Made by a program: the position numbers and the translations under genes. Shown here piece after piece: positions 15,516 through 23,630 of a DNA stretch of 34,241 bases; positions within the stretch are counted from its first letter, which is position 1, and the number at the start of each line of letters is the position of its first letter. The stretch is from assembly GCA_022750295.1 (NCBI GenBank), contig JAKIVZ010000020.1:1-34241 (forward strand), read 5' to 3'. The notes beneath the pieces are model-generated. The model was given only the letters and a program-made list of their open reading frames with translations, did no database searches and had not been told where the DNA came from. The stretch comes from Candidatus Lutacidiplasma silvani. Lineage in GTDB: Archaea; Thermoplasmatota; Thermoplasmata; Lutacidiplasmatales; UBA184.

Positions 15516-18271
15516 CGTCGCTCCGGGCCCTTCTCGAGGCGGGCCAATCCCCGTGGCTCGACTACATCCGGCGTAGCCTGCTCACGCACGGCGACTTGAA
15601 GCGGATGGTGGAGAAGGACGGCATCACCGGTGTCACGATCAACCCCACGATCTTCGAGAAGGCGATCGCGGGAAGCCACGACTACGACGAGGCCCTCAAG
15701 GGCCTCCTGGTGCGGGAACCGCACCTCTCGCCGGCGGAGCTGTACGAGCAGCTGGCGGTCGAGGACGTCACGCTCGCCGCCGACGTTCTTCGACCGGTCT
15801 ACGACCGGACCGAGGGGAAGGACGGGTTCGTCAGCCTCGAGGTGGCGCCCGGGCTCGCCCACGACACGGCAGGGACCGTCGCGGAGGCCCGTCGGCTCTG
15901 GAAGGCGGTCGGACGACCGAACCTTTTGATCAAGGTCCCCGGAACTTCGGAGGGGGTCCCCGCCGTCGAGCAGCTGCTCGCCGAGGGGATCAACGTGAAC
16001 ATCACGCTCCTGTTCTCCGTCGAGCATTACGAGGCGGTCGCCCAGGCGCACCTTCGGGCGCTCGCCAAGTGCCCCAACCCCGCCCGACTCGCCTCGGTCG
16101 CGTCCGTCTTCGTCAGCCGGATCGACACCGCTGTGGATCGCCTGCTCGATGCTTCGAGCGCCCCGGGGGCCCGCGCGCTGAAGGGAAAGGTCGCGATTGC
16201 GAACAGCCGTGTTGCCTACGCCCGGTTCCAGCAGCTCGAGCAGGGCGCCGCGTTCGCGTCGTGGGCCGCCAAAGGGGCCCGTCCCCAACGCCTGCTCTGG
16301 GCCAGCACGAGCACGAAGGACCCCTCGTACCGCGATACGATGTACGTCGAGGAACTGGTCGGCCCCGAAACCGTCGACACCATCCCTCCCGCGACGGTCA
16401 CGGCGTTCGAGGACCACGGGGTCGTGCGGGCGAACGCCCTGACGGAGGACGTGGCCGGAGCTCGGGCCGTCCTGGAATCGGCCCGGGGACTCGGCATCGA
16501 CCTCGCGAAGGTCACCCACGATTTGCAAGTCGAGGGCGTCGCCCTCTTCTCGGCCTCCTACGCGACCCTGCTGGCCGCCCTCGAATCGAAGAAGGCTGTC
16601 GTGATCTCCGGGGCGCTCGACCCGCAGGCCTGGACCCTCGCCCCATCGGACGCGGCGCGAGTGACCGCGAGGATGGATGCGTGGCAGGCGGCGCGAGTTC
16701 CGGCCCGAGTCTGGCGGTTGGACCCGACGCTCTGGCCCGCGGCTCCCGCCAAGGACGTCGCCGACCGGATGGGCTGGCTCCAGCTGCCGGAGCGAATGCA
16801 CGAGCAGATCGGAGGCCTCGCGGAGTTCGCCGAACGGGCCCGGTCGGACGGGACGCGCCACGTCGTCGTCCTTGGGATGGGGGGCTCGAGCCTCGCGCCG
16901 GACGTCTTCCGACGGATCTTCGGGAGCCGGTCGGGCTATCCGGAACTGCACGTCCTCGACAGCACGCACCCGCAGGCGGTCAGCGACCTGCGCCGACGGC
17001 TCGACCCCGCCCACACGATCTTCGTGGTCTCGAGCAAGTCGGGGACCACCACCGAGCCCCTCGCATTCCACCGTTACTTTGCCGACCAGCTCACGGCGGC
17101 GGGCGTCGACCCCGCGCCGCACTTCGTCGCGATCACCGACCCGGGGACGCCGCTCGAAACCCTCGCGCACGAGCAGAACTTTCGGGCGGTGTTCCAGGCG
17201 CTCCCGACCGTCGGGGGCCGATATTCCGCCCTGACGCTGTTCGGGCTCGTCCCCGCCGCGATGATCGGCGTCGACCTTCGGGGCGTCGGGGACGAGGCGT
17301 GGACGATGGCGGAAGCGTGTGCGCCGTCCCTTCCGGCGGGGGAGAGCCCGGGACTCCGATTGGGGGCCCTCCTCGGGGAAGCGACCCTCCAGGGCCGCGA
17401 CAAGCTCACGTTCTACGCCTCGAGCGGGTTCGCTCCGTTCTCGGATTGGGTCGAGCAGCTCGTCGCGGAGAGCACCGGAAAGATCGGCAAGGGGATCGTC
17501 CCTGTGGTCGGCGAGCCGCTGGCCCCGCCCGGGTCGTACGGTTCCGACCGGCTGTTCGTCGAGATCCAGGAGTCGACGAACGCCGATGCCGCGCTCGACG
17601 CCCACACCCGTCGTCTCGAAGAAGCCGGCCACCCGGTCGTCCGGCTCCGCGTCGACGACGCCCGTGACCTCGGGCAGGAGTTCTTCCGCTGGGAGTTCGC
17701 GGTCGCCGCCTCCGGAATGATCCTCGGGATCAATCCGTACGACCAGCCGGACGTGGAATTCGCGAAGGAGCTCGCCCGGCAAGAGATGGCCCGGCCGCCC
17801 GCGACCGCCGGCTCGGACGGCCCTCCGACGGTCCCCGGCGCGGACGGTGCCGCCGTCACGGCCGCCGTCCGGGAGTGGTTGGGGCTCTGCCGTCCAGGGG
17901 ACTACGTCGCGATCCAGGCCTACCTCGCCCCGTCGACGGGGACGTCGACGTTGCTGGACGAGTTGCGACGCAAACTACTCCTCCGACTTCGCGTCGCCAC
18001 GACCCTCGGCTACGGCCCGCGGTTCCTCCACTCGACCGGTCAGCTGCACAAGGGCGGCCCGAACACGGGTCTCTTCCTCCAGATCGTCGACGCTCCCGCG
18101 ACCGACGTCCCGGTCCCCGGCGCGGGGTTCACCTTCGGTCAGCTGATCCGGGCCCAGGCGGTCGGCGACTACAAGGCGCTCCGGCAGAAGGACCGGCGCG
18201 TCCTCCGGGTCGACCTCGGGACCGACGTCCCAGGCGGGCTCCGACGCCTGGCCGGGGCCGTCGATGGCTGA
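15512..18271 (+). CDS. tal-pgi: Bifunctional transaldolase / glucose-6-phosphate isomerase
   Basis: One 919-residue chain joins two enzymes. Residues of about 1-365 are a transaldolase with [14 protein letters not shown], the Schiff-base Lys141 in [13 protein letters not shown], and [20 protein letters not shown]. Residues of about 385-919 are a phosphoglucose isomerase made of SIS domains, with [47 protein letters not shown] and [20 protein letters not shown]. Fusions of this order are known from several bacterial phyla. The transaldolase half interconverts sedoheptulose-7-phosphate plus glyceraldehyde-3-phosphate with erythrose-4-phosphate plus fructose-6-phosphate; the isomerase half returns fructose-6-phosphate to glucose-6-phosphate. 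The fusion thus closes the cycle back to the glucose-6-phosphate dehydrogenase encoded downstream. Both active sites look intact. It overlaps its neighbours by 4 and 8 nt. Confidence 0.95.
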   Translation: MTSLRALLEAGQSPWLDYIRRSLLTHGDLKRMVEKDGITGVTINPTIFEKAIAGSHDYDEALKGLLVREPHLSPAELYEQLAVEDVTLAADVLRPVYDRTEGKDGFVSLEVAPGLAHDTAGTVAEARRLWKAVGRPNLLIKVPGTSEGVPAVEQLLAEGINVNITLLFSVEHYEAVAQAHLRALAKCPNPARLASVASVFVSRIDTAVDRLLDASSAPGARALKGKVAIANSRVAYARFQQLEQGAAFASWAAKGARPQRLLWASTSTKDPSYRDTMYVEELVGPETVDTIPPATVTAFEDHGVVRANALTEDVAGARAVLESARGLGIDLAKVTHDLQVEGVALFSASYATLLAALESKKAVVISGALDPQAWTLAPSDAARVTARMDAWQAARVPARVWRLDPTLWPAAPAKDVADRMGWLQLPERMHEQIGGLAEFAERARSDGTRHVVVLGMGGSSLAPDVFRRIFGSRSGYPELHVLDSTHPQAVSDLRRRLDPAHTIFVVSSKSGTTTEPLAFHRYFADQLTAAGVDPAPHFVAITDPGTPLETLAHEQNFRAVFQALPTVGGRYSALTLFGLVPAAMIGVDLRGVGDEAWTMAEACAPSLPAGESPGLRLGALLGEATLQGRDKLTFYASSGFAPFSDWVEQLVAESTGKIGKGIVPVVGEPLAPPGSYGSDRLFVEIQESTNADAALDAHTRRLEEAGHPVVRLRVDDARDLGQEFFRWEFAVAASGMILGINPYDQPDVEFAKELARQEMARPPATAGSDGPPTVPGADGAAVTAAVREWLGLCRPGDYVAIQAYLAPSTGTSTLLDELRRKLLLRLRVATTLGYGPRFLHSTGQLHKGGPNTGLFLQIVDAPATDVPVPGAGFTFGQLIRAQAVGDYKALRQKDRRVLRVDLGTDVPGGLRRLAGAVDG

Positions 18272-18878
18272 GATCTCCCTCCTGCTCTGGGACGTGGGCG
18301 GCGTGTTGCTCTCGAACGGGTGGGACCACTCGGCGCGGACCGCCGCGGTCGAGCGGTTCGGTCTCGACCCGGTCGAGTTCGAGCGGCGCCACCAACTCCT
18401 CGACGCCGACTTCGAGGCCGGCCGGATCGACTGGCACCAGTACCTGGCGGCCACCGTGTTCGACGTTCCGCGGGACTTCACGCCCGACGAATTCCGAACG
18501 TTCGTGGAGGGCCGGTCGACCCCGAACGCGGCCAACCTCGCCCTCGCGCGGTCGTTGCGAGCGCGCGGGGCGTGGACGATGGCCGCGCTGAACAACGAGT
18601 CGCGGGAGCTCAACGAGTTCCGCATCGCGAAGTTCGGCCTTGCCGATGTGTTCGGCTCGTTCTTCAGCTCCTGCTACACCGGCCATCGCAAGCCCGAACC
18701 GGCGGCGTTCCGGACCGCGCTCGGGATCCTGCATCGCACGCCGACCGAGGCCGTCTTCGTGGACGACCGACCCGAGAACGTCGCCGCCGCGCGACAGCTC
18801 GGCCTCCACGCGATCCTCGCGCGCGATCCCACTCAACTTCGCAACGACCTCGCCGACGCCGGGGTCGCTGTCGAGTAG
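18264..18878 (+). CDS. HAD-superfamily hydrolase (IA-type phosphatase) in the pentose phosphate operon
   Basis: The 204-residue protein has the HAD motifs in order: motif I WDVGGVLL, motif II ALNNES, motif III Lys in GHRKPEP and motif IV VFVDDRPENVAAA. A helical cap lies between motifs I and II. Motif I is D-x-G instead of D-x-D, as in the YihX-like branch, whose known member dephosphorylates glucose-1-phosphate, so activity is still expected. The start overlaps the tal-pgi gene by 8 nt. The gene sits between tal-pgi and gnd, so co-expression is near certain. Removal of a sugar-phosphate side product, or release of glucose from glucose-1-phosphate, would suit this place, but the substrate cannot be read from the sequence. 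Confidence 0.88.
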   Translation: MAEISLLLWDVGGVLLSNGWDHSARTAAVERFGLDPVEFERRHQLLDADFEAGRIDWHQYLAATVFDVPRDFTPDEFRTFVEGRSTPNAANLALARSLRARGAWTMAALNNESRELNEFRIAKFGLADVFGSFFSSCYTGHRKPEPAAFRTALGILHRTPTEAVFVDDRPENVAAARQLGLHAILARDPTQLRNDLADAGVAVE

Positions 18879-18884
18879 GGAGGT
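18878..18884 (+). promoter_or_regulatory. Strong Shine-Dalgarno site before gnd
   Basis: GGGAGGT lies 5 nt upstream of the ATG at 18890 and fixes that start over longer upstream in-frame extensions. It shows that internal operon genes use Shine-Dalgarno initiation although the first genes look leaderless. Confidence 0.7.
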
Positions 18885-18889
18885 CAACG

Positions 18890-19798
18890 ATGGAACTTGG
18901 AATGGCGGGTCTCGGGAAGATGGGTGCGAACATGACGGAGCGGCTCGTCCGGGGCGGTCACCGGGTCGTCGGGTTCGCCCGGACGCCGGCGACGGTCGAC
19001 GCGGTCGTCCAGAAGGGCGCCGTCGGGGCCCACTCGCTCGCCGAGATGGTCCAGAAGCTCACCGCCCCGCGGGTCGTCTGGCTGATGCTGCCGTCCGGCG
19101 ACACGGTCGACCAGACGCTCGCGCAGCTGCGTCCGCTCCTCGCCCCGGGGGACTTGATCGTCGACGGGGGGAATTCGTACTATCGCGACACCCTCCGACG
19201 GTCGGCGCTCGTCACGAGCTGGGGGTTCCACTACGTCGACGTCGGGACGAGCGGCGGGATCTGGGGGCTCCAGGAAGGGTATTCGATGATGGTCGGCGGC
19301 GCCGACGCGGACGTCGAGCGGATCCGGCCGATCCTCGAGACCCTCGCCCCTGCCGCGGACCGGGGCTGGGGCCACATGGGGCCGGTCGGCTCGGGCCACT
19401 TCGTGAAGATGGTCCACAACGGGATCGAGTACGGCATGATGCAGGCGTACGCCGAGGGGTTCGCGATCCTGCAGGCGAAGAGCGAGTTCGCGCTCGACCT
19501 CCACCAGGTCGCCCTCGTCTGGCGGTACGGCAGCGTCGTGCGCTCCTGGCTCCTCGAGCTCACCGAGTCGGCGCTTGCCGACAACCCGACGCTCGCCGGG
19601 ATTGCGCCGTGGGTCGTCGACTCCGGCGAGGGCCGGTGGACTGTGACCGAGGCGATGGACCTGAACATCCCCGCGCCGATCATCACGCTCTCGCTCCAGC
19701 AGCGGCTCCGCTCCCGGGAGCAGGACCCGTTCACCGAGCGGCTCCTCGCGATGATGCGCAACAAGTTCGGCGGCCACGACATCAAGAAGGAGCCGTAG
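18890..19798 (+). CDS. gnd: 6-phosphogluconate dehydrogenase (decarboxylating), short type
   Basis: The enzyme oxidatively decarboxylates 6-phosphogluconate to ribulose-5-phosphate. The 302-residue length is that of the short GndA/YqeC-like group, not the 470-residue dimeric enzyme. Visible motifs are the Rossmann loop GLGKMGANM, VDGGNSYYRD, the substrate loop GTSGGIWGLQEGYSMMVGG, and the catalytic region GHFVKMVHNGIEYGMMQAYAEG with its Lys and Asn. After the second beta strand the sequence is FARTP. The Arg here resembles NADP-type enzymes more than the Asp of NAD-type ones, so NADP use is possible but unproven. The strong Shine-Dalgarno fixes the start; a longer reading upstream would overlap the HAD gene out of frame. 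The next gene begins 2 nt after its stop. Confidence 0.95.
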   Translation: MELGMAGLGKMGANMTERLVRGGHRVVGFARTPATVDAVVQKGAVGAHSLAEMVQKLTAPRVVWLMLPSGDTVDQTLAQLRPLLAPGDLIVDGGNSYYRDTLRRSALVTSWGFHYVDVGTSGGIWGLQEGYSMMVGGADADVERIRPILETLAPAADRGWGHMGPVGSGHFVKMVHNGIEYGMMQAYAEGFAILQAKSEFALDLHQVALVWRYGSVVRSWLLELTESALADNPTLAGIAPWVVDSGEGRWTVTEAMDLNIPAPIITLSLQQRLRSREQDPFTERLLAMMRNKFGGHDIKKEP

Positions 19799-19800
19799 GC

Positions 19801-21258
19801 ATGGCCTCCGCCGAGGCGAAGGCCCACCTGTTCGTGGTCTTCGGCGCCACCGGTGACCTGTTCCAGCGGAAGCTCCTTCCGTCGCTCTACCGGCTCGCGA
19901 CGCAGAAGAAGCTCCCCGTGGGCAGCCGGATCCTCGGGGTCGCCCGCCATCCGCTCGACGATGCGACGTTCCGAGCGAACGCGGTGAAGTCGCTCCTCGC
20001 GGAATCGGCGGGCACGGAGGGCGACCTCCGGGCGTTCTGCGACTCGACGCTCTTCTACCACGCCCTCACCGACGAGACCGCGACGGGGTTCGGGGCGCTC
20101 CGGGGCCGGCTCGAGACGCTCGAAAAGGAGCAGGGGCTCGCCGGCGACCGGCTGTTCTACCTGGCGCTCCCCCTCGACGGCTTCGCCCCGACGATCCAGG
20201 GGCTCGGCGAGGCGGGGCTCCACGCTAGTCCCGGGTGGACCCGCGTCGTCGTCGAGAAGCCGTTCGGCCGGGACCTCGCCTCGGCCCAGCAGTTGAACGG
20301 GCTCCTCCGGAAGTACTTCGAGGAGTCGCAGATCTTCCGGATCGACCACTACCTCGGGAAGGAGACGGTGCAAAACCTGCTCGTCTTCCGGTTCGCGAAC
20401 ATGTTCGTCGAATCGCTGTGGAACCGGGACCGGATCGCGCAGGTGGAGATCACCGTCGCCGAACGGCTCGGCGTCGAGGGTCGGGTCCACTACTACGACG
20501 AGTCCGGTGCGCTCCGGGACATGGTCCAGAACCATGTGACCCAGATCCTGACCCTCGTCGCGATGGAGCCTCCCGCGACGCGCGACGCCGACTCGATCCG
20601 CAACGAGAAGGTCAAGGTCCTCCAGTCGATCGCCGCGATCCGTCCGGACGACGTCGTCCGGGGCCAGTACACCCGCGGGGAGCGGGACGGGCAGCCGGTC
20701 CGGGGGTACCGCGAGGAACCGGACGTTGCGAACGACTCGACGACCGAGACGTTCGTCGCGATCCGCCTGAAGGTCGACAACTGGCGGTGGCACGGGATCC
20801 CGTTCTTCCTCCGGACCGGGAAGGCGCTCCCGGCGAAGTCGAGCCGGGTGATCCTGACGTTCAAGGCACCCGCGGTGTCGTTCTTCCAGGAGGAAGGGGA
20901 GTACGATGCGAATCCGGACCGGATGACGATCCTCATCCAGCCCGACGAGGGGTTCGAGCTCGCGTTCGAGGTCAAAGTCCCCGGGCGGGAGATCCGGGTG
21001 CAGACCGAGCGGATGCGGTTCCACTACGCCGACGTCTTCGGCGACCTCCCCGACGGCTACGAGACGCTCCTCGTCGACGTCATGCTCGGCGACCCGACCC
21101 TCTTCGTCCGCGCCGACGAGGTCGAGGGGTCGTGGAAGCTCTACGGGTCGATCCTCGCGAACCCGCCGCCGGTGGCGTTCTACGCGGCGAACACGTGGGG
21201 TCCGGTCGAGGCGAAGAAGCTCGCGGAAGAGTGGGGCCACCGGTGGGACCGGTCGTGA
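19801..21258 (+). CDS. zwf: Glucose-6-phosphate dehydrogenase, bacterial Zwf type
   Basis: It catalyses the first committed step, glucose-6-phosphate to 6-phosphogluconolactone. The 485 residues match the classic bacterial/eukaryotic family in full length. The cofactor loop is FGATGDLFQRKLLPSLYRL (from residue 14), the substrate signature is RIDHYLGKETVQN (R180-) with catalytic His in DMVQNHVTQ, and FFLRTGKALP contributes further substrate-binding residues. Nothing is truncated. It is unlike the unrelated SDR-type enzyme used by haloarchaea. The ATG follows the gnd stop after 2 nt, and the stop overlaps the GTG of the lactonase gene. Presence beside TBP in an archaeal segment suggests acquisition from bacteria; codon use looks like that of the neighbours, so any transfer is not recent. 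Confidence 0.96.
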   Translation: MASAEAKAHLFVVFGATGDLFQRKLLPSLYRLATQKKLPVGSRILGVARHPLDDATFRANAVKSLLAESAGTEGDLRAFCDSTLFYHALTDETATGFGALRGRLETLEKEQGLAGDRLFYLALPLDGFAPTIQGLGEAGLHASPGWTRVVVEKPFGRDLASAQQLNGLLRKYFEESQIFRIDHYLGKETVQNLLVFRFANMFVESLWNRDRIAQVEITVAERLGVEGRVHYYDESGALRDMVQNHVTQILTLVAMEPPATRDADSIRNEKVKVLQSIAAIRPDDVVRGQYTRGERDGQPVRGYREEPDVANDSTTETFVAIRLKVDNWRWHGIPFFLRTGKALPAKSSRVILTFKAPAVSFFQEEGEYDANPDRMTILIQPDEGFELAFEVKVPGREIRVQTERMRFHYADVFGDLPDGYETLLVDVMLGDPTLFVRADEVEGSWKLYGSILANPPPVAFYAANTWGPVEAKKLAEEWGHRWDRS

Positions 21259-22022
21259 GCCGGGCGGTCCGGGTCTTCCCCGACCTTCCCGCGGCGAGCG
21301 CGGGGCTCGCCTCCCACCTCGTCGAGGCGGCCTCCGCGGCGGTCCGGGACCACGGCTCGTTCGCGGTCGTCCTCTCCGGTGGGTCGACCCCGCAGGGGCT
21401 CTATCGACTCCTCGCCACCGACCATCGGGGGGCAGTGCCGTGGGCGCGCACCGACGTCTTCTTCGGGGACGAACGGTGCGTGGGCCCCCGCGACCCCCGA
21501 AGCAACTACGGCTCGGCCCGCGACGCCCTGCTCTCGAAGGTTCCGCTCCCGAAGAACCGGGTCCGCCGACTCCGCGGCGAACTTCACCCGCCCTCGGAAG
21601 CGGCGCGACGCTACGAACGCGAGATCGGTCCGCTCGGCGCCCCGGACGGTTCGCCGTTCCGGTTCGACCTGGTCCTCCTCGGGATCGGACCGGACGGGCA
21701 TACCGCATCCCTATTTCCCGGTGACCCGGCGCTCACGGAGGTCCGCCGGAGCGTCGTAAGCGTACCTCGTCCGGGCCGGGAGCCGAAGGTGCCGCGACTC
21801 ACGATGACCCTCCCGGCGCTCGCCGCGTCGCGGGAGGTCGTCTTCCTCGTGGGCGGGGCCGACAAGGCGCCGGCGCTCGCGAAGATCTTCGGCTCCGGAC
21901 CGCGGGGGACCCGCTCGGTCCCGGCGAGCCTCGTGCGAAGCGCGGGCACGACGACGTGGTACCTTGACGGCCCGGCCGCGGCCGGCGTCCCGTCGCCGGA
22001 CCGGACGACGTCGAACGGGTAG
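21255..22022 (+). CDS. pgl: 6-phosphogluconolactonase (DevB/NagB-like fold)
   Basis: It hydrolyses 6-phosphogluconolactone to 6-phosphogluconate, linking the zwf and gnd products. The 255-residue protein has the family motifs VLSGGSTPQGLY, FFGDERCVGPRDPRSNYGSA and LLGIGPDGHTASLFPG, the last carrying the catalytic His region. The GTG at 21255 is chosen because it overlaps the zwf stop by GTGA and leaves the normal N-terminus. A longer upstream reading would lie inside zwf. It is the last gene of the operon and converges on the glucokinase-like gene, leaving 23 nt between the two stops. Confidence 0.93.
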   Translation: MSRAVRVFPDLPAASAGLASHLVEAASAAVRDHGSFAVVLSGGSTPQGLYRLLATDHRGAVPWARTDVFFGDERCVGPRDPRSNYGSARDALLSKVPLPKNRVRRLRGELHPPSEAARRYEREIGPLGAPDGSPFRFDLVLLGIGPDGHTASLFPGDPALTEVRRSVVSVPRPGREPKVPRLTMTLPALAASREVVFLVGGADKAPALAKIFGSGPRGTRSVPASLVRSAGTTTWYLDGPAAAGVPSPDRTTSNG

Positions 22023-22045
22023 CCGACTCGCTCCGGAACCGCGGG

Positions 22046-22735
22046 TTACGTTCGCCGGTCCTTCCAGAGCCGGAGGCCGCCCGTGATCGCGTACGTGTTG
22101 TCGCCGCGGACCGCGCCCGCGGGCAGGACCTTCAACTTCCGGACGTTCCCGCCGCCGAGGACGACGTAGTCGGGCTCGAGGGCGGCCGAGAGGGTCGCGA
22201 CCATCTCGAAGATCTCCTTCTGCCACTTCCGCTTGCCGAGCCGGATCCGCCCCCGTTCCCCGACGAGGTCCTCGTAGGTCTTCCCCTTCTTCCAGGGGAG
22301 GTGGCCGAGCTCCATCGGCTCGAGCTCCCCGTCGACGACCATCGCCGAGCCGAGCCCCGTGCCGAGCCCGAGGAAGAGCATCCGGCCGCCCCGGAAGCTG
22401 CCGAGCGCCTGCATCGCCGCGTCGTTCACGATCCGGGTCGGCGCGCCGAGCGCCTTCTCGAAGTCGTACCCGACCCAGCCGGCGCCGAGGTTGTGGGGCT
22501 CCCGGAGGATCCGCCCGTGGACGACGACCCCGGGATAGCCGATCGAGACGGCGTCGTACGCCGTCTTCCCGAGCGCCTTCTTCAGTTTTCGCACCATCCG
22601 GGCCGGGTCCATCGCCGGGCCGGAAGGGATCCGCCAGCCGGCCTGCCGCCGCGAGAACGAGGCGCGGACGTGGGTCCCTCCCACGTCGAGGACGAGGATT
22701 CGGCGGGGCCGCTCGGCGGAGGTCGACTTCGGCAT
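22046..22735 (-). CDS. ppgK: ROK-family glucokinase, polyphosphate-glucokinase-like
   Basis: The 229-residue protein has the ROK phosphate loop LVLDVGGTHVRASF (residues 14-27), the catalytic Asp in RIVNDAAMQALGSF, and LFLGLGTGLGSAMVVDG. The text PMELGHLPWKKGKTYEDLVG, followed by a late VVLGGGNVRKLKVLP, is the pattern of bacterial polyphosphate glucokinases. The CxCGxxGC zinc site of ATP-dependent ROK kinases and repressors is absent, as in PPGK. It should phosphorylate glucose to glucose-6-phosphate with polyphosphate (ATP use cannot be excluded), feeding the zwf enzyme of the convergent operon. No clear promoter or ribosome site is visible. Confidence 0.88.
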   Translation of the reverse strand: MPKSTSAERPRRILVLDVGGTHVRASFSRRQAGWRIPSGPAMDPARMVRKLKKALGKTAYDAVSIGYPGVVVHGRILREPHNLGAGWVGYDFEKALGAPTRIVNDAAMQALGSFRGGRMLFLGLGTGLGSAMVVDGELEPMELGHLPWKKGKTYEDLVGERGRIRLGKRKWQKEIFEMVATLSAALEPDYVVLGGGNVRKLKVLPAGAVRGDNTYAITGGLRLWKDRRT

Positions 22736-22808
22736 CTTAGGAGGGGGGGACCCGCGGAGGCCGATGAAGCCTCGGACCGGCGCCGGAGTTCCGTGGTCTA
22801 CGGTGTTC

Positions 22809-23618
22809 TCAGAACCGGGCGATGCTTCCCGTCGAGAGCGCCCGCCGCTCGAACGTGTTCCAGAGCGCCATCGAAAGTCCGATGCTGACGATCCCGCAGA
22901 GCGCCACGTACCCCCAGAGGGTGAGCATCGTCCCGAGGGGGGCGCCCGCGAGCGCCGCGCGGACCGCCGAGATCCCCCAGGTGAGGGGGAGGAGGTCGCC
23001 GACGTACTGGAGCGGGAGCGGAAGGACCGAGAGCGGGAAGTTCGCTCCGGAGAGGAGGAGGCCGAGGAAGAGGAAGATGTTCCCGAGGATGATCGAGGTC
23101 CGCAGGTAGAGTGCGACCCCGCCGAGCAGGAGCCCGAACCCGACCATCGCGAACGCGGTCAGCGTGATCGAGACCGCAAGGTCGCCGACGCTCCCGCCGG
23201 CGAACGGAACGTGGAAGATCGTCACTGCGTAGACGATGGCGACGGCGACCGTGGCGAGCGAGGCCAGGACCGGGATCAGGCCCCGACCGAAGTACAGCGC
23301 GAAGCGGTTCGCCGGGGAGACGAGGAGGTGCTCCATGGTGCCGGCTTCCTTCTCGTTGTCCGTCGTCTGGCAGACCGAGAACACCGAGGAGTACGTCACC
23401 GTCGCCACCGCGTTGCCGACGACCACGAACGCGACGCCGCCCGGGGTCCCCGAGAGGCTCGCGACGAACGCGAAGAACGTCATCTGGGTCAGCGGGATGA
23501 TGAAGATCGTCCCGAGCACGAAGTCGAGCCGCATGAAGCCGAGGCTCGTCCGGGGCGCGAAGATGGCGTTCACCCAGAACGTCCGGGTGAACGAGGAGCG
23601 GAGCGCCGGTTCGGTCAT
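22809..23618 (-). CDS. ABC-2 type transporter permease (second of pair)
   Basis: The 269-residue membrane protein has about six hydrophobic helices and the ABC-2 layout. A cytosolic N-terminus is followed by a helix near residue 35, a cytosolic loop with EKEAGTMEHLLVSPANRFALYFGR (the coupling region typical of this family), and a late PLPLQYVGDLLPLTWGISAVRAAL. It lies 12 nt after the stop of the first permease gene and belongs to the same operon. With that permease and the ATPase it would form a DrrAB-like exporter. The substrate (drug, lipid, glycan or peptide) is not indicated by the sequence. Confidence 0.9.
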   Translation of the reverse strand: MTEPALRSSFTRTFWVNAIFAPRTSLGFMRLDFVLGTIFIIPLTQMTFFAFVASLSGTPGGVAFVVVGNAVATVTYSSVFSVCQTTDNEKEAGTMEHLLVSPANRFALYFGRGLIPVLASLATVAVAIVYAVTIFHVPFAGGSVGDLAVSITLTAFAMVGFGLLLGGVALYLRTSIILGNIFLFLGLLLSGANFPLSVLPLPLQYVGDLLPLTWGISAVRAALAGAPLGTMLTLWGYVALCGIVSIGLSMALWNTFERRALSTGSIARF

Positions 23619-23630
23619 CGATCCGTCGTC

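Noticed and set aside
15107-17782. Minus-strand open frame of about 890 codons antisense to tkt and tal-pgi
   Set aside because: It is rich in Arg, Gly and Asp with no domain, and lies opposite a gene pair with clear motifs. Long antisense frames are expected in GC-rich DNA.
19801-21258. Possibility that the pentose phosphate genes come from a contaminating bacterial contig
   Set aside because: The genes share codon style and intergenic habits with the archaeal-type genes on both sides, and TBP and leaderless TATA promoters flank them. An assembly error cannot be fully excluded without reads.
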